The notes under the pieces were generated by a model. It did not search any database. It was not told the DNA's origin and was given only the letters and a program-made list of their open reading frames with translations. The position numbers were made by a program, and so were the translations under genes. A DNA stretch of 64,000 bases from Paracentrotus lividus (taxonomy: Eukaryota; Echinodermata; Echinoidea; Camarodonta; Echinidae): NCBI GenBank assembly GCA_940671915.1, contig CALNVZ010003432.1, forward strand, positions 5,348,487 to 5,412,486, in the 5' to 3' direction. Below, piece by piece: positions 33,851 to 46,275 of the stretch (position 1 is the first letter of the stretch; the number at the start of each line of letters is the position of its first letter).

Positions 33851-36800
33851 ACGCGGCGATTTCATGTCACGACTGGGGGGGGGGGGGGGTGGGGGACGGG
33901 AAACACCCGGAAGTGAAAAATAATACACTCAAATTCACAATACTTTCGCAATTATGCAGAAACTAATGAAAATGTTTGAGAGTGCGAAGCGCCAGCCGAA
34001 AATTTTGCCTTATAATAACATTTAGCATTGTATTTGACATAATTTTTATATTTTCCTCTTAATCTTTACATAAATAGCTAATGCTTTAAAAATCGAAGGG
34101 GGGGGGGGACGATCCCCAGAAAAAATCTAGGGAGGGGGGGACACGTCCCCCGCGATCGCCGCCAATGTTATATATATTTATTATTATATATATGTATATA
34201 TTGTGTGTTGATTTATTTTCTTCGAGCTACATTATTAATATGTTACCCCTGTTGACCTTTTTGTACTTTAAATCATATTACATCATTCGGAGGCATTGTA
34301 AAATTCTACTAAAATGCAATAAACTTTTAAGTAAGTACCCACGTTGTGATTGAACAGTCTAATAAAGTTCGAGAACCAGACCTAGATATCAAACTAATAT
34401 TTTGCTTTGAATATTGATTTCGTAATGCGGCGGTTCTGCGATTCCTGCAATTCTATAGTAAGGGTATTGTAAAAACTTTCTGCACGTCGTACATGCATTG
34501 TACCTGCGAGGTACCTCCGCTGCACGAATTTTCTACGAAATCCATCGTAGGGAGTTGCACGTCGAAGGTACGGCGAGTTGTGACCGCCGCATAACGCATG
34601 CACGTTTGGAAAAACGTGTCCCGATAGTTTATTTCCTTGATTCTTTGTTATTTAAATCGCTCTTGTCAGCCTTCACACAATAGGAGTGAATAAATCAGCT
34701 AGCATATTGTGTTTAGCTGATGGGGCGTAGCGCATAGTCTCGGCCTATTTTAAGTCGATCGAGGGTCCATGAGACGCTCAAATTTGAGAGGGCAGATTAT
34801 AGAGGATAGGAGGAAACATAGAAAGTCCCTTTAGAATAAAAAACCTTTTTCCTCTAACATTGTCCTTACCACCCATTTCCACCCTTCCCCCCGCCATCAT
34901 TAGAGAAGGGATGGGGGAAGGGGGTAGGTATGAATTTTTCCTCGCCCTTCCTAGTTATTCATTGTGTTGTTATCAAAATCAACCAGCCAACAGTCCTCTC
35001 AATACATGAAGGGGGGGGGGGGGGGGTGGAAGCTTTAAAAAATTTTAAAAAAATGAAACAATGCCTACCATATTTGAGTGACTGGGGGCATGGATATTTC
35101 CGTGGATACACCCCTGCCTATCTGATTAAAAATAAAAATAAACAATAAAAATACTTATTTTGCTTGTTTTGTTTTTTTTAAATACAAATTAGAGTGCATC
35201 ATAACGAGAGCACAGAAAAAAATAATAATAATTTGGACCATTTGAGGTTACATATTTCAACGTTATTATTTAATTTGAACAAGAAGGAAACTTACCACAA
35301 GTATAAAATACAAAAAAAAAACCGGGATTCCATTAGGATTCGAATCCGACATCTCCTTTTTAATAAACCGATATAAGGTTTTCTATTGCTCAGTCGGTAG
35401 AGCACCGGTCCAGCAATCCGAAGTTCTAAGGTTTGAGTACCACTGGAATCCCATTTTCTTTGCTTATTTTCATAGTTTTAAAACATGAATGTCTGTCCAC
35501 ATAAAATCATAAGCAAATTTCAAACAAACAATGAAAATATACTGTATGAAATGTCGGCCTGTCCAAGGGATTACAAAGACGAATTTGTCTTATCCCATCA
35601 CCCGTCAAATAATATTTAAATGAACTTTCAATGATCTCCGAAGTCTTTCTCAATCACTGACTGATCTTTCAGCGGTCATCGTGCATGGTCTTCATTTTTT
35701 TTTAAACGATTCAAAACAGTCTTTCAACGGCTTTTGAGAAAAGTGATCTTTCTGCAGTCCTTTAGCAGTCTCAAAGACTTTATGAGTTTTCCATGATCTT
35801 TCGACAGTCATTCAGTTTTTGCGGAGATCACTCAAAGACTTTAGTCATGGTCAGTTTTTCAGAGATCTTGATTGGTCTTTCCAAAATCTCTGGCAGTAGG
35901 CCCTACGCCATAAGATCTTTCAGTGATCTCTCAATAATAGTATAATTGTTCTTTTAGTAAACTTTCTATTGTATTACAGAGATCTTGCTAGAAAAAAAAG
36001 TTTTTAATCTTTCAGGGGTTTGTCGGAGTCATTTCACGCGTCCAATTTTTGAACTGGTTTCACATATACTCTCTTAGTGGTTCCTCAGAAAGTGGTCTTT
36101 CAATGGACAATCTCACCAATCCTTTAATAATTCCGTCCCAAATGGCACGGAGATCACGGAAACATCAGTGAGAGATCATTGACAACCAGCGCAAAATACA
36201 GGGAAAAAAAACAAACAAAAAAGAGACCCTCAACAGGCCGAAACTAAAGAGGGAAGTCGAAAATTGGCAAGATCTTAACAGTCTCTAAGATTCAAGAAAT
36301 TTGCTGTTTCTCTGGAATGGCTCCGAAAAGCATCTGATTGACAAAAAACAGCTTTTCTATAAAAATTTCCAGATTACCTTGTAGACTTTTCGTGATCTCC
36401 GCCAAGAATTGCGAGATTGTCGAAAGATCATAGAGGGATAGAGTAATAAAACCTTTAGAAGTTCAATGTGAGACCACGGAAAGACAGCTGAGGGTTCAAC
36501 AAAAGATCACTTTCGTGGAAAATTGCTGAAAGACTGCAGTGTTTAAACCGTTTCAAAAAGCTTTGGAGACCACGAAGACCACTGAAAGGTTAATCAAGTT
36601 GTGAAAGAATTCGGAGATCATTGAAAGTTCATAGAACAACCATTGAAAGATCATCAACCACGTTTCGTGGTCTAGCTCATCTCAGTGGAATGGGGTTTTG
36701 ATGAACACTCGATGACTCGAAGAACTTTTCCACAAAGACAACTTGTATGGGAAATTTCGTTGGAGATGTTGGTTGCTATGGAAAGGAAGCTGTAAGTGCA

Positions 36801-38435
36801 TCATTTTGATCGGCCTGTAGATATCCAGAAGATGAACAGAGAAATAAGATATGCGCTGACTCAATCACTTTCATTCGCAAATCCTAAATGATATCTTCTC
36901 TTTTTTTTTCTATCCCTCAGAATAAACAACGATATTCACTTCGTGGGGATCTGATCGCTTGGATAATCGGTGTGATCTTTATCGCCCTGCTACTTATTTC
37001 CATGGTGTATATTGGCCGAGTTCGACGATGGGATGCCGACTCGGGATTTACACACAACACAAGCGAGACATCATCCGAACGCTTCCTCTCCGAACCCTTC
37101 GTGGAGGAGTGTTCCGTCAGGGGTCGATGTGGTGTCGGGGCAACAGCCCGGTGGTACTACTGGAAACTGAAGCCTGCAGAGGTGACTGTTCTCACCAGGG
37201 TTGTACCTTGGCTCTGCTACACCCTTCATCAACTATTCGTCTGGTCGGTTATTTACTACGCGCAGAAGAAGAAGACGGTTTACCCTGACCCCAACGAACC
37301 TCGGTACTCGACCAAGATGAATTCCTTTAACTGGGTTGCTTTGATCGGTAACATGCTTTTCCATCTTCTTCACCTTGGACAGACGCATTGGACTTACGAT
37401 TCCTTAGCCCAGGATGTCTCCGGACCAAGCAACATTGGATCTGCAATCATGCTTCTCATTTTTGTCCTGATGCTGGAATACCGAAATCGCGGAATGGCTT
37501 TCGGTTGGCCATCTCAGGACGGCAAGGGTAATATCAGCAACAAGATGCGACTTCCTTGGGGGCCGCAGGCGATGATCCGCAAGTATCATGGCTATGTATT
37601 CGCTTGGGGCGCTGTCTTTACATTCTGGCACCACCCTATGGAGAACACTATTGGTCATGTGATGGGATTTATGCACACTTGGATGTTCTTGCTCCAAGGC
37701 AGTCTAATGTTCACCCAGGTTCATCTTAACCGATGGTGGCGTCTTCTATTGGAATCTTGGGTAATCATCCATGGCACCGTTGTAGCCTGGCAAACCGGAA
37801 ACTTTCTCCCCACCCTCTACCCTATGTTTATGTTCGGATTCCTCTGGTTGTTGGTCATGACACAGCTCTTTGGTTTACCATTCTGGCAGCATGTTCCAAA
37901 GTGGTGTCGTTTTATTCCTTTCGCTATCTATCTTATCATCGGAATATGTATCTACGGGTTTGTCCTACCAGACGGCGAGGGACGCTATTGGGTTCGACTC
38001 AACGAACTTGTTCGAATTCCCGCAATCGAATACTTTGGCGTATTGTTCGCCTGGCTTATCATGTGGTTCTTTTTGTGGATCGAGAAAAAGATCAAAGGTG
38101 ATAAATACAACGAGCCTTTCCAACCTCCCAGCACAGCTGTTGAGATCCTCTACATCTGTGGCATCATCTTCACCTATGCGATAATGATGGCCGTGTCCGT
38201 GCTCGTTCAACTTCTCGACTGGCAGGCCGATATCATCACGTTATTAATGTTCTTCATGCTTTTCTTCTCACTTGGTGTCGCCGTCACTTGCATGCTACTT
38301 AGACAGATTATTCGACCGATAAACGATGGAAAGGTTGTTGAAAAGACGAAAGTGGAACCAATATTCGACAATGAAGCATTTACAAAGGACGATATCGATG
38401 AGCCACAAAAAACACCTGTTGACTCAAAAGTATAA
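33590..38435 (+). CDS. Multi-pass membrane protein with conserved histidines, paralogue 1 (unknown function)
   Basis: Two coding exons, 33590-33637 (MEVDSGKGAKMDEDKT) and 36921-38435, joined at GTAAGT/CCTCAG in phase 0, give 520 residues. An acceptor ending at 33569 suggests a 5' non-coding exon further up. I count about twelve hydrophobic helices, the first at ~28-48, then an extracellular-looking region with C80 and C86, and helices from ~110 to ~485. Histidines H119, H164, H167, H172, H239, H253, H254, H262, H268, H284 and H300 sit in or beside helices (LLHLGQTHW, FWHHPMENTIGH, TQVHLNRWW, IIHGTVVAW) and are all kept in paralogue 2. Such clustering is seen in haem or metal redox proteins and in proton-linked transporters, but I do not recognise the family and assign no function. 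The C-tail is acidic with FDNEAF. The start is chosen because the paralogue repeats the same 16-residue exon. Confidence 0.85.
33852..34163. mobile_element. 312-bp element with GCGGCGAT ends, copy 1
   Basis: Starts GCGGCGATTTCATGTC and ends GATCGCCGCC, with long G runs near both ends and a body with AGTGCGAAGCGC. A reverse-oriented relative lies at 53319-53660. It is inserted in the AT repeat of the intron. No ORF. Confidence 0.65.
34424..34592. repeat. Possible short MITE
   Basis: ATGCGGCGGT at the left and ACCGCCGCAT at the right bracket about 168 bp containing several GCACGTCG and GTACCT words. Only about ten bases match, so the call is weak. Confidence 0.3.
35300..35455 (+). mobile_element. 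tRNA-like SINE head with an inverted partial copy
   Basis: Plus strand 35385-35450 has an A box GCTCAGTCGGTAGAGC and a B-box-like GGTTTGAGTACC. Upstream, GGGATTCCATTAGGATTCGAATCC is the reversed B-box end of a similar unit, so two tRNA-like ends face each other. Both end in GGAATCCC next to A or T runs. Intronic in paralogue 1. Confidence 0.5.
35623..36632. mobile_element. ~1-kb foldback element in intron 1 of paralogue 1
   Basis: GAACTTTCAATGATCTCCGA at the left is the inverted copy of TCGGAGATCATTGAAAGTTC at the right. The arms are filled with variants of GATCTTTCAGTGATCT (left) and AAAGATCACTGAAAG (right). No ORF. It accounts for part of the length difference between the intron of paralogue 1 (3.3 kb) and paralogue 2 (1.6 kb). 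Confidence 0.7.
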
Positions 38436-38524
38436 CTTTGCTTCAAAAACATTAACTCAACGATCATCTTCCTCTGTGTAAGTCTCTTTCTGAACTACAT
38501 GTATCACGTACTCTCTGTTCTATG

Positions 38525-39120
38525 CAGTGCGCCCAAATAAAAGTAAACCCAACTTTGAGAGACTCGTATTAAAATTGTATAACTTACTTGTCGTTAATTA
38601 TTACTTCATGACAAAGAGTAACTCAATATTCTATGCAGTCGCGGGTAAATCCGTGTCGAGGAGTGGGGGGGGGGGGGGCGGGGGTGAGCGAAATAACATA
38701 TTCCAGTATCCACACTTTACAAACTTGTGCTGTCATGGAAGACAGAGAACATGACTTTCAAAAAAATCCGTCAAAATAGCTTGTCCCAAATTTTTGGAGA
38801 AACAACCCTGGCTTCCTGATCATTACTTATTCATTGTTTAAGGTCGGCTTAATTAGTCCATTCACAAGAGACAAAAGATCACTTGGACTATTAAAATGCA
38901 GGGCTGCTTTTGCCCTGACTTGATACAAATCAATTTTGAAGCTTTTTTTCTTGAAATTAAAGTGCTCGGTCATCAGTCACAACACAGGTATAAATTTGGT
39001 ATCATTTAACAGAACATGAGTTACTCTTTACTATGAAATAAATTTCAATGTTATAAAAGCTATAAAATTCTAATATCAGGCCCTCAAAGTTGGGTTTACT
39101 TTTTTTCTGGGACGCACTGT
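38525..39120. mobile_element. Mariner-type MITE overlapping the 3' end of paralogue 1
   Basis: Left end CAGTGCGCCCAAATAAAAGT and right end with its complement (ACTTTTTTTCTGGGACGCACTG) form arms of about 60 bp or more; TA-like flanks. It starts 90 bp after the stop codon, and the AATAAA at 38536-38541 inside the left end is the first good poly(A) signal for the gene. No ORF. Confidence 0.7.
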
Positions 39121-39992
39121 ATATTTCTGCCTTCTGGTTTGTCGTAAAGCGCCCTTTACTTTTATCTCTCTTTTCTGATCTAGGTCATTTTTAAAAATTG
39201 ACAGAATGAATGAAAATATATTTATTGAACATGACACAGTTTTTTTTCATCTTCTTCCATGACATGACCAAAACTCACGTTAAATAAAAGTAAAGTCGTG
39301 ATACATGTAATCAAATCCGATTGCTTTGTTGATGTTTTTTATGTGAGTTTTACATATATAATTATTTTTTAGTTAATATTCTCTAATTTAAAATCAAAGT
39401 CAATGCCAAAAACATAATTTTGGTATTTGTCTTTGTTTTTCCTATTCAGTATAATATGCCTGTATATTTGTAAGCTAGAATAAGACTATCAGTTGCATTT
39501 TTATTTAATTTTACATTGCACATTCATATTGCTTTAAAATGTATAAAATTTTCATAAACTAAATCCTTGGCTGCAACTATTACGTCGATCTGTTTTTAAT
39601 TTCTTTTCGATATTTATTCATAAATAATTATCACATGTCAATGTGCCTAGATACACAGTATATAATGTAAATAACAGTTAACTTAAGATTGGAAAAATAA
39701 TAATACCATGACTTTGCCGTATACTTTTGTATAAAGTTGATTCCAAAGCTGCTTTTTCATTGTTTCAAGTAAGATATTTAAGTGAGCAATTCGGCATAAA
39801 AACCATAATTTTCTTTGAATCTTTATTTATATATTATCGATTGTAAATTATATTGTCTTTTGGGACATTAAACATTGTAAACCTGATAACGTCTTACGTA
39901 TTGATTGATTGATTTATGGCAATGGTGATGATGACCACAACGACGATAATGAAGCTGCCTGATGATGGTAATTATGGTAATTGTGATGAACC

Positions 39993-40027
<35 letters not shown>

Positions 40028-41584
40028 GTAATTATGGGGGTGCTGTTGATGGTAAATACGGTAATTATGGTGATGGTGATGGTGATGATGGCGATGATGA
40101 TGACGATGTTGATGATGATGATAATGGTGATGACGGTGTTGATAAAGATGATGATGCTGATGATGTTGATGAGGATGATGATAATGATTGCAATTATGGC
40201 GATGGTGGTGATGATAATGGGGACGGGAACGATGAATACGAACAATATAGCGGATCAAAATTTCTGTGGTATTTTAGGAAGGGGAGGGGCTGAACCTAAG
40301 ACGCTGATTCGTCCGAATAGAAATGTAAGGCGAAGGTTGTTGTCAATTTTTTTACCCAAGCGGTCGCCTGAAATGCTAATAACCGTATTTACAAAGACAT
40401 AAAATTGTTCGACTTTGGTCAAGTTTTTTATCACGACGACTTTAAATACGTATAGCTCATGCCACAATGTCTACATTACGTAACTTTGATGAAGGATTAT
40501 CACCTAAGGGTAGATAAGTGATACAAATTCTGCAACGAAGTCTAAATAAGAACAGAAATGTCAAAACGAAACGTTCAGATTCAGAGGTTTTCGGTAACTT
40601 AAGTATGACCAAGCAAAAGGGTCCCTAATTGTCAAATCCTTTTCAGAGAGGATAGTTCGGACCATAGTTTCAATTTTTCCTCAATAATTCTGACTGCTTT
40701 CTTTTGGTGTTGAATCAGTACCAGCAAGGAAATACGATCATATTATTTGCAAGGTAAGTTATACAATGGTTATACCATTCGTCATTAAGGTTAATTTAAA
40801 AATTAGTCCATTTTTTTTGTTGTTGGAAATACTAATAAATAATTTTGCGAATTTTTTTGCACAGTCACATCAAGTTGGCGTCTTTCTAAATTATGTGCAG
40901 TTCTTGAAGAAATGAGGCCCCCTTTTTGTATAATTATGTTTTCTTTTTTTAATATATATAAAATTTGCAGCCTCCATCATGCTGTTTTGACAAATCTGTC
41001 AACGGACACTTTGGAGGGGAAATGACATGTTTATGATATGTAGATGTATATTGTATTTTCAATAGACAAATAGGGGGCGTACAAAATTTAATACAAATAA
41101 TTCAAGTCAATGAATGTATATCAAATACAATTTTACAATAAACATGTCTATACGGTATTCATAAAAAGCAAAAAAAAAAACCTTTTCATTCTTTTTTGTT
41201 AGAATATTTATTCATGCCTCTTTATTGTCAATATGCGATGATAATGCCTTATACTATTTTGTAACAACATCGCTTACCAAACTTCTAATAATAAACTTTT
41301 AATCAATAAGATAAATTGCTTATTTGAATCTAATGAGTTGTACTACCTGATGATTAAGTTGTTTATAAAGCTGGTTTTATAAAAACATAATCATGATAAA
41401 TATATGCAATCAAGATCATATCTTCAGACTCAGGTGAAATAAAGCAGAATTATAAATAAGCATTATAAACGTAATCTGAATATATATACTGTACAAATAC
41501 ATTATTTTGTTACGACATGAGTCCATTATTTCATTCACGTTAATTATACTCTTCATTTTTATGGGAAAATTATATTACAGCAAG
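39121..41584. other. Spacer between the two paralogues
   Basis: AT-rich DNA with one GAT microsatellite. The promoter and any 5' non-coding exon of paralogue 2 must lie here. I see no other gene; the open frames over 39868-40402 are products of the GAT repeat. Confidence 0.5.
39950..40225. repeat. GAT trinucleotide microsatellite, imperfect
   Basis: GATGATGAT runs with GGTAATTATG interruptions. Its period of three opens frames on both strands (poly-Asp, poly-Met, poly-His), none of which is a gene. Confidence 0.9.
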
Positions 41585-44500
41585 ATGGAAGTTGATTCCG
41601 GAAAAGGACCGAAAGTTGACGACGTCAAAAAGGTATGTATCATTATGTTCTAACTTCTATACATGTATTATCATGGTTTCAGGATTTGATATAGCGCAGG
41701 TTGGCCTATAAAGCCCTCGCATTTTGTAGAGTATTATGATCATTCTTAGATGCAATTCAAACTTTCAATATATTTTGGAAATATTCAAGATTCTTTAGAA
41801 TTTATTTATATTTGTTATTTCAAGCGTTTAGAATTACCTTGACAATCGTTTTCCAAAAAATACAAGCCTCTGCTGGCCATTCGATTAGACAAACATTACA
41901 TTCGATATTCAAGATTAAAATTGATTTCTGTACCAAAACATAAAGATATACCAATCAAATATGCTGTGATCGAAGAATTTGCCCTAAAAGATCTTTAAAA
42001 AAAAAAAAAATTTAATATATTTACCTGTAGCGTTATAGACATATTCCATGATAATTCACGAAGATGAGGGAGACTTATATATTTACATTCAATTCACATT
42101 CACTCAATTTGTAAAGCATTCGTATAGAGTAATACAAAAAGCAATAGTAGGAAATAGAGACTTCTTGATTACAAGTACAAACATTGAACATTGAGCGAGG
42201 AGTGAATTTAAGATTGTCATCTTGATAAGATGGCGGAGGGGAGGCCATTCTGAAACTATTTTTAGATCACAAGGTTGTAGATCTTTATTGATGGGCAATT
42301 GAATCGAAGACAGTTGTCAAGAGTGAATTCAATTAAAAGCTATGTTTACATTTCAATGAACCTACATATTCTGTAGGTAAGAAGTGTGAACACAGTGAAA
42401 ATCCTCTTCATATAATTCGAGTGTTTTCACATTGCAAATCAGATTTCACCGTCTGTGACGAAGTAAATTCCACAGTTTGAAAGAGAAAATCATTGTGTGA
42501 ATACGCTTGGTAACTCCACATCACAGTCTACTGACAGTGTGATATCATCTCCACATTGCAAAGTTCGAACATTTTCACATTTTTTAAAAATTTCATGAAC
42601 AAATTGTGTGACAATTTGATACTTACCAGCAGGATATATCTATGACTGATAGATGTCTAAACGCATTGGTTTGTCTTTTGTCCATTTCACCAAGATGCAA
42701 ATCAAAATTAATAACTCTAACCGAGAGGCGGATTTAGGTGGGGGGGGGGGCAGGGACGCGCCCCCTATAATTTGAAAATCATTCATTGGCTGTACATGTT
42801 AAAGCAAGGAAAATTTCGGTGGTGCCCTCCCCATTCTTAAATCCTGTGTCCGCCACTGGCTAACCCAATGTTTATTATTTACGAACGCGTCGAATTGAAT
42901 TTGAATGGAGTCAGACATATATGTTAGCCAAGGTAACTGTGTCTACATCAAACCAGAAGACACAATAACGAAGATCCGCTGAATGCAGGTCTCCCTAAAA
43001 ATGTGCGCATTCTTCAGCCATCCCTGGATGAAACCACATGGAGTTCATCGTGATACCCCAATGACTACTTATTTCAACGATAAAACATCATTGCAATATT
43101 ACTCAAATGGATAATTATTCCTTGTATTATTGCAATATTCATAATTGACCTCCTAAGGACTTTGAAAATCCACAAAACAAAAAGTGCAAAATGCAAACAC
43201 AAATGAATCGATATGCTAAATGATCTCTACTTACATGTTGTTCTATCCACAGACCAAAGAACAGTCTTCGCTTCGTGTTGATGTGATCGCATGGTTACTT
43301 GGTGTAGTCTTCATCGTCGGTCTTCTCCTTGCCGTGGTGTATCTTGGTGAGGCTCGAGGATGGGATGCAGACTCTGGATACACACACAACACCAGCGAGA
43401 CATCAGCTGATCGTTTCCTCTCAGAGCCCTACGTGGAGGAACCCGGTGTCCAGGGGAGATGCGGAAGAGGCGCAACATCCAGGTGGTACTATTGGAAACT
43501 GAAGCCCGAGGAAGTGACTGCACTGTCCAGGGTCACAGCTTGGCTCTGCTACACCCTTCATCAACTGTTCGTCTGGTCCTGCATCTACTGGGCTCATAAG
43601 AGGAAAACGGTTTATCCTGACCCTAACGAACCTCGTTACACAACGAAGCTGAATAACTTCAATTGGGTTGCTTTGATCGGTAACATGTTCTTCCACCTGC
43701 TGCATCTTGGACAGACGCATTGGACTTACGACTCTCTAGCACAAGATGTGTCATCACCAAGCAACATTGGATCTGCCATCATGCTTCTCATTTTTGTCCT
43801 GATGCTGGAATACCGAAATCGCGGAATGGCTTTCGGCTGGCCATCTCAGGACGACAAGGGTAATATCAGCAACAAGTTGCGACTTCCTTGGGGACCACAA
43901 TTGCTGATCCGCAAGTACCATGGCTACGCATTTGCCTGGGCCGCTGTCTTTACATTCTGGCACCATCCTATGGAGAACACTATCGGTCATGTCCTTGGTT
44001 TTGTGCACACCTGGATGTTCTTGCTTCAAGGTAGTCTCATGTTCACCCAAGTTCATCTTAACCGATGGTGGCGTCTTCTGTTAGAAGCTTGGGTAATCAT
44101 CCATGGCACCGTTGTAGCCTGGCAAACTGGAAACTTTCTCCCTACCCTCTATCCAATGTTCATGTTCGGATTCCTCTGGTTGTTGGTCATGACACAACTA
44201 TTTGGTTTACCATTCTGGCAGCAGGTTCCCAAGTGGACTCGCGTTATTCCATTCGGTGTTTATCTCATCATCGGAATCTGCATGTACGGGTTTGTCCTAC
44301 CTAACAGCGACGGAGAATATTGGACGCGCCTCAACGAACTTGTTCGGATTCCCGCCATTGAGTACATGGGTGTCTTGTTCGCTTGGGTCGTCATGTGGTT
44401 CTTTTTGTGGATCGAGAAAAAGATCAAAGGAGATAAATACGACGAGCCTTTCCAACCTCCCAGCACAGCCGTTGAGATCCTCTACATATGTGGCATCATC

Positions 44501-44788
44501 TTCACCTATGCTATAATGATGGTCGTCTCCGTGCTCGTTCAGCTTCTCGACTGGAAAACCGGAATCATCACGCTCATGATTCTCTTCATGCTCTTCTTTT
44601 CATTAGGAGTTGCTGTCACTTGCATGCTGCTTCGGCAGCTTATTCGACCCATCGGAGATGGAAAAGTTGTCGAGGACAAAGCTGCTATAAACATGAAAGT
44701 CGCACCAGAATTCGACAATGAAGCATTTACCAAAGAGGATATCGAACGTCAACTAGAAAAGTCCCTCCACATTGACGCAAAGGTATAA
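41585..44788 (+). CDS. Multi-pass membrane protein with conserved histidines, paralogue 2 (unknown function)
   Basis: Two coding exons, 41585-41632 (MEVDSGKGPKVDDVKK) and 43253-44788, joined at GTATGT/CCACAG in phase 0, give 527 residues. An acceptor (ATTACAG) ends four bases before the ATG, again suggesting a 5' non-coding exon. Exon sizes, splice phase and residue numbering match paralogue 1 through at least residue 300, so this is a tandem duplicate on the same strand 3.1 kb downstream. All eleven listed histidines, W30, C86, the DADSG segment at ~54-58, PDPNEPRY and FDNEAF are kept; C80 is not. The C-tail has a seven-residue insertion. Differences are concentrated in the first helix, the loop at 65-92 and the tail. 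About twelve helices are predicted by eye. Function unknown. Confidence 0.85.
42716..42866. mobile_element. Short MITE with GGCGGATTTAGG-like ends
   Basis: GAGGCGGATTTAGGTGGGG at the left and CTTAAATCCTGTGTCCGCC at the right are imperfect inverted copies, with CTAAC on each side that may be the target duplication. It lies in the intron of paralogue 2 and its ends recall those of the element at 51039-52300. Confidence 0.5.
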
Positions 44789-45200
44789 GATCAACGATTC
44801 CCTTCTCTCCCGAAGTCCGTGGTCTGTTTTGACAACTGACTCTCTCTCTCTCTCTCTCTCTTGAGGTTTGGACAGCGGTCCTGTTGACTTCACGACAATG
44901 TAGGCTTATAATTAACAATGATAACCATTAGCGGTTTTATCTTGTACTTTTCAGATTTTTTTTGTTGGATTTTGTATCACTTTATTGTATATCTTCAACA
45001 AAGGAACATAGTATAAACATAATATAAACATATACATATAAAAGAATTGCACATATATTGTGGCATTTTCTGGTCGAACTAATTCTTTACTGTCTTCTTC
45101 TAATCATTTCTAGAACATTAATTGAATTTAGCTGATAAGGACGCCGCTTGTCTATTCCTCTAAGACACACCTAAAAATCAGGGGAGGGGGGCGTTTGATG
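44789..45200. other. 3' region of paralogue 2
   Basis: Starts with a CT microsatellite (44840-44861) and is otherwise AT-rich. No clear AATAAA close to the stop. Confidence 0.45.
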
Positions 45201-45310
45201 AAAGGACTTGTCGGACGTTTTATCCGACAAATTGTTATAAGGAACTGAAATGCTTGCAGCTGATTGGCTGAGAGCAAATTTATCGGATAAAACGTCCGAC
45301 AAGTCCTTTA
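45201..45310. mobile_element. 110-bp hairpin MITE
   Basis: AAAGGACTTGTCGGACGTTT and its complement form ~33-bp arms around a ~43-bp loop. Nearly perfect pairing, no ORF. Confidence 0.7.
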
Positions 45311-45406
45311 ATGAAATGACCCCAAGAGCCTGTAGCCTTTGAGTGTCTTTCTTGACAAACGTCCATGTCTCTATCTAATTACAAAAACATTATCCAGACC
45401 AGACAA

Positions 45407-45862
45407 GGGCCCGTATTCCATAAACTATACTTAAGCAATTTTGCTTAAGTCTAAGTATTTTTTCTAAGATTTTGTCCAGGAAAAAAAATTCTTCGCTTTT
45501 GTTCCAAATACGTAAATCACTTTGTCTGAGCTCAGAAAGCATTAAGCAAAAGTCTTAATTCTGTTTATATTGTCATCTATAATTTGTGGCCTCGTATGAG
45601 CTTGGCATATAATCAACATAAAAGTTAAGCCACTAGGTAGTAGGCTTAAAGTCAGGATAAAATTCGCTTTACTTATGTACGTATTTGTAGGCGCAACTCA
45701 ATTTAAGACGTTTTACTTCTACCAAATCAAAGAGTTTATGCTCAACTGTCAAAAATAGGCTAAGAAAAAAAAAAACTCTTAATTAAAAAAAAATAAATTA
45801 TTTTAGCAAAAAAAAATTCTTAAGTTTCATGCTTAAGTCCAACATTTATGGAATACGGGCCC
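45407..45862. mobile_element. MITE with GGGCCCGTATTCCATAAA ends
   Basis: The 18-bp ends are perfect inverted copies, and the arms continue as TTAAG-rich inverted words. No ORF. The end sequence is close to the GGCCCGTATTCTG ends of the 3.8-kb element at 50454, so the two may be related. Confidence 0.7.
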
Positions 45863-46223
45863 AGGTCTTTTTTAAACGTAGATTTTAAAAAACCGAACTC
45901 GACATTCTAGTCAATAAAATAATTCCGCGTATGCTCATCTCTTTTGCTAACCTAAGTATACATCATGATGTGATGTACATGTATATATTAAAATACATGT
46001 AGGAGAGAGCGTATAAATAAACATGATGTGATGTTTGTATTAAAATACATGTATGAGAGAAAATGTTAACATTTTTCATTTCTAGCTATTTACCTTGTAG
46101 TTTCATATTAATATATGCAGTATAATGCTTTCGTTCTGTTTGTTTATTCTTATTTTTGTGTTTTTTTTTTCGTATTAGCCTGCATACACTGCATTGAAGC
46201 ATGTAAATTACTATTTCTTTCTT

Positions 46224-46275
<52 letters not shown>

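Noticed and set aside
36959-38210. Alternative frames overlapping the large exon of paralogue 1 (and the same in paralogue 2)
   Set aside because: They are shadows of the real frame, which is supported by conserved splice sites, hydrophobic helices and paralogue conservation.
39868-40402. Several overlapping Asp-, Met-, His- and Ile-rich frames
   Set aside because: All come from one imperfect GAT microsatellite read in different frames and strands.
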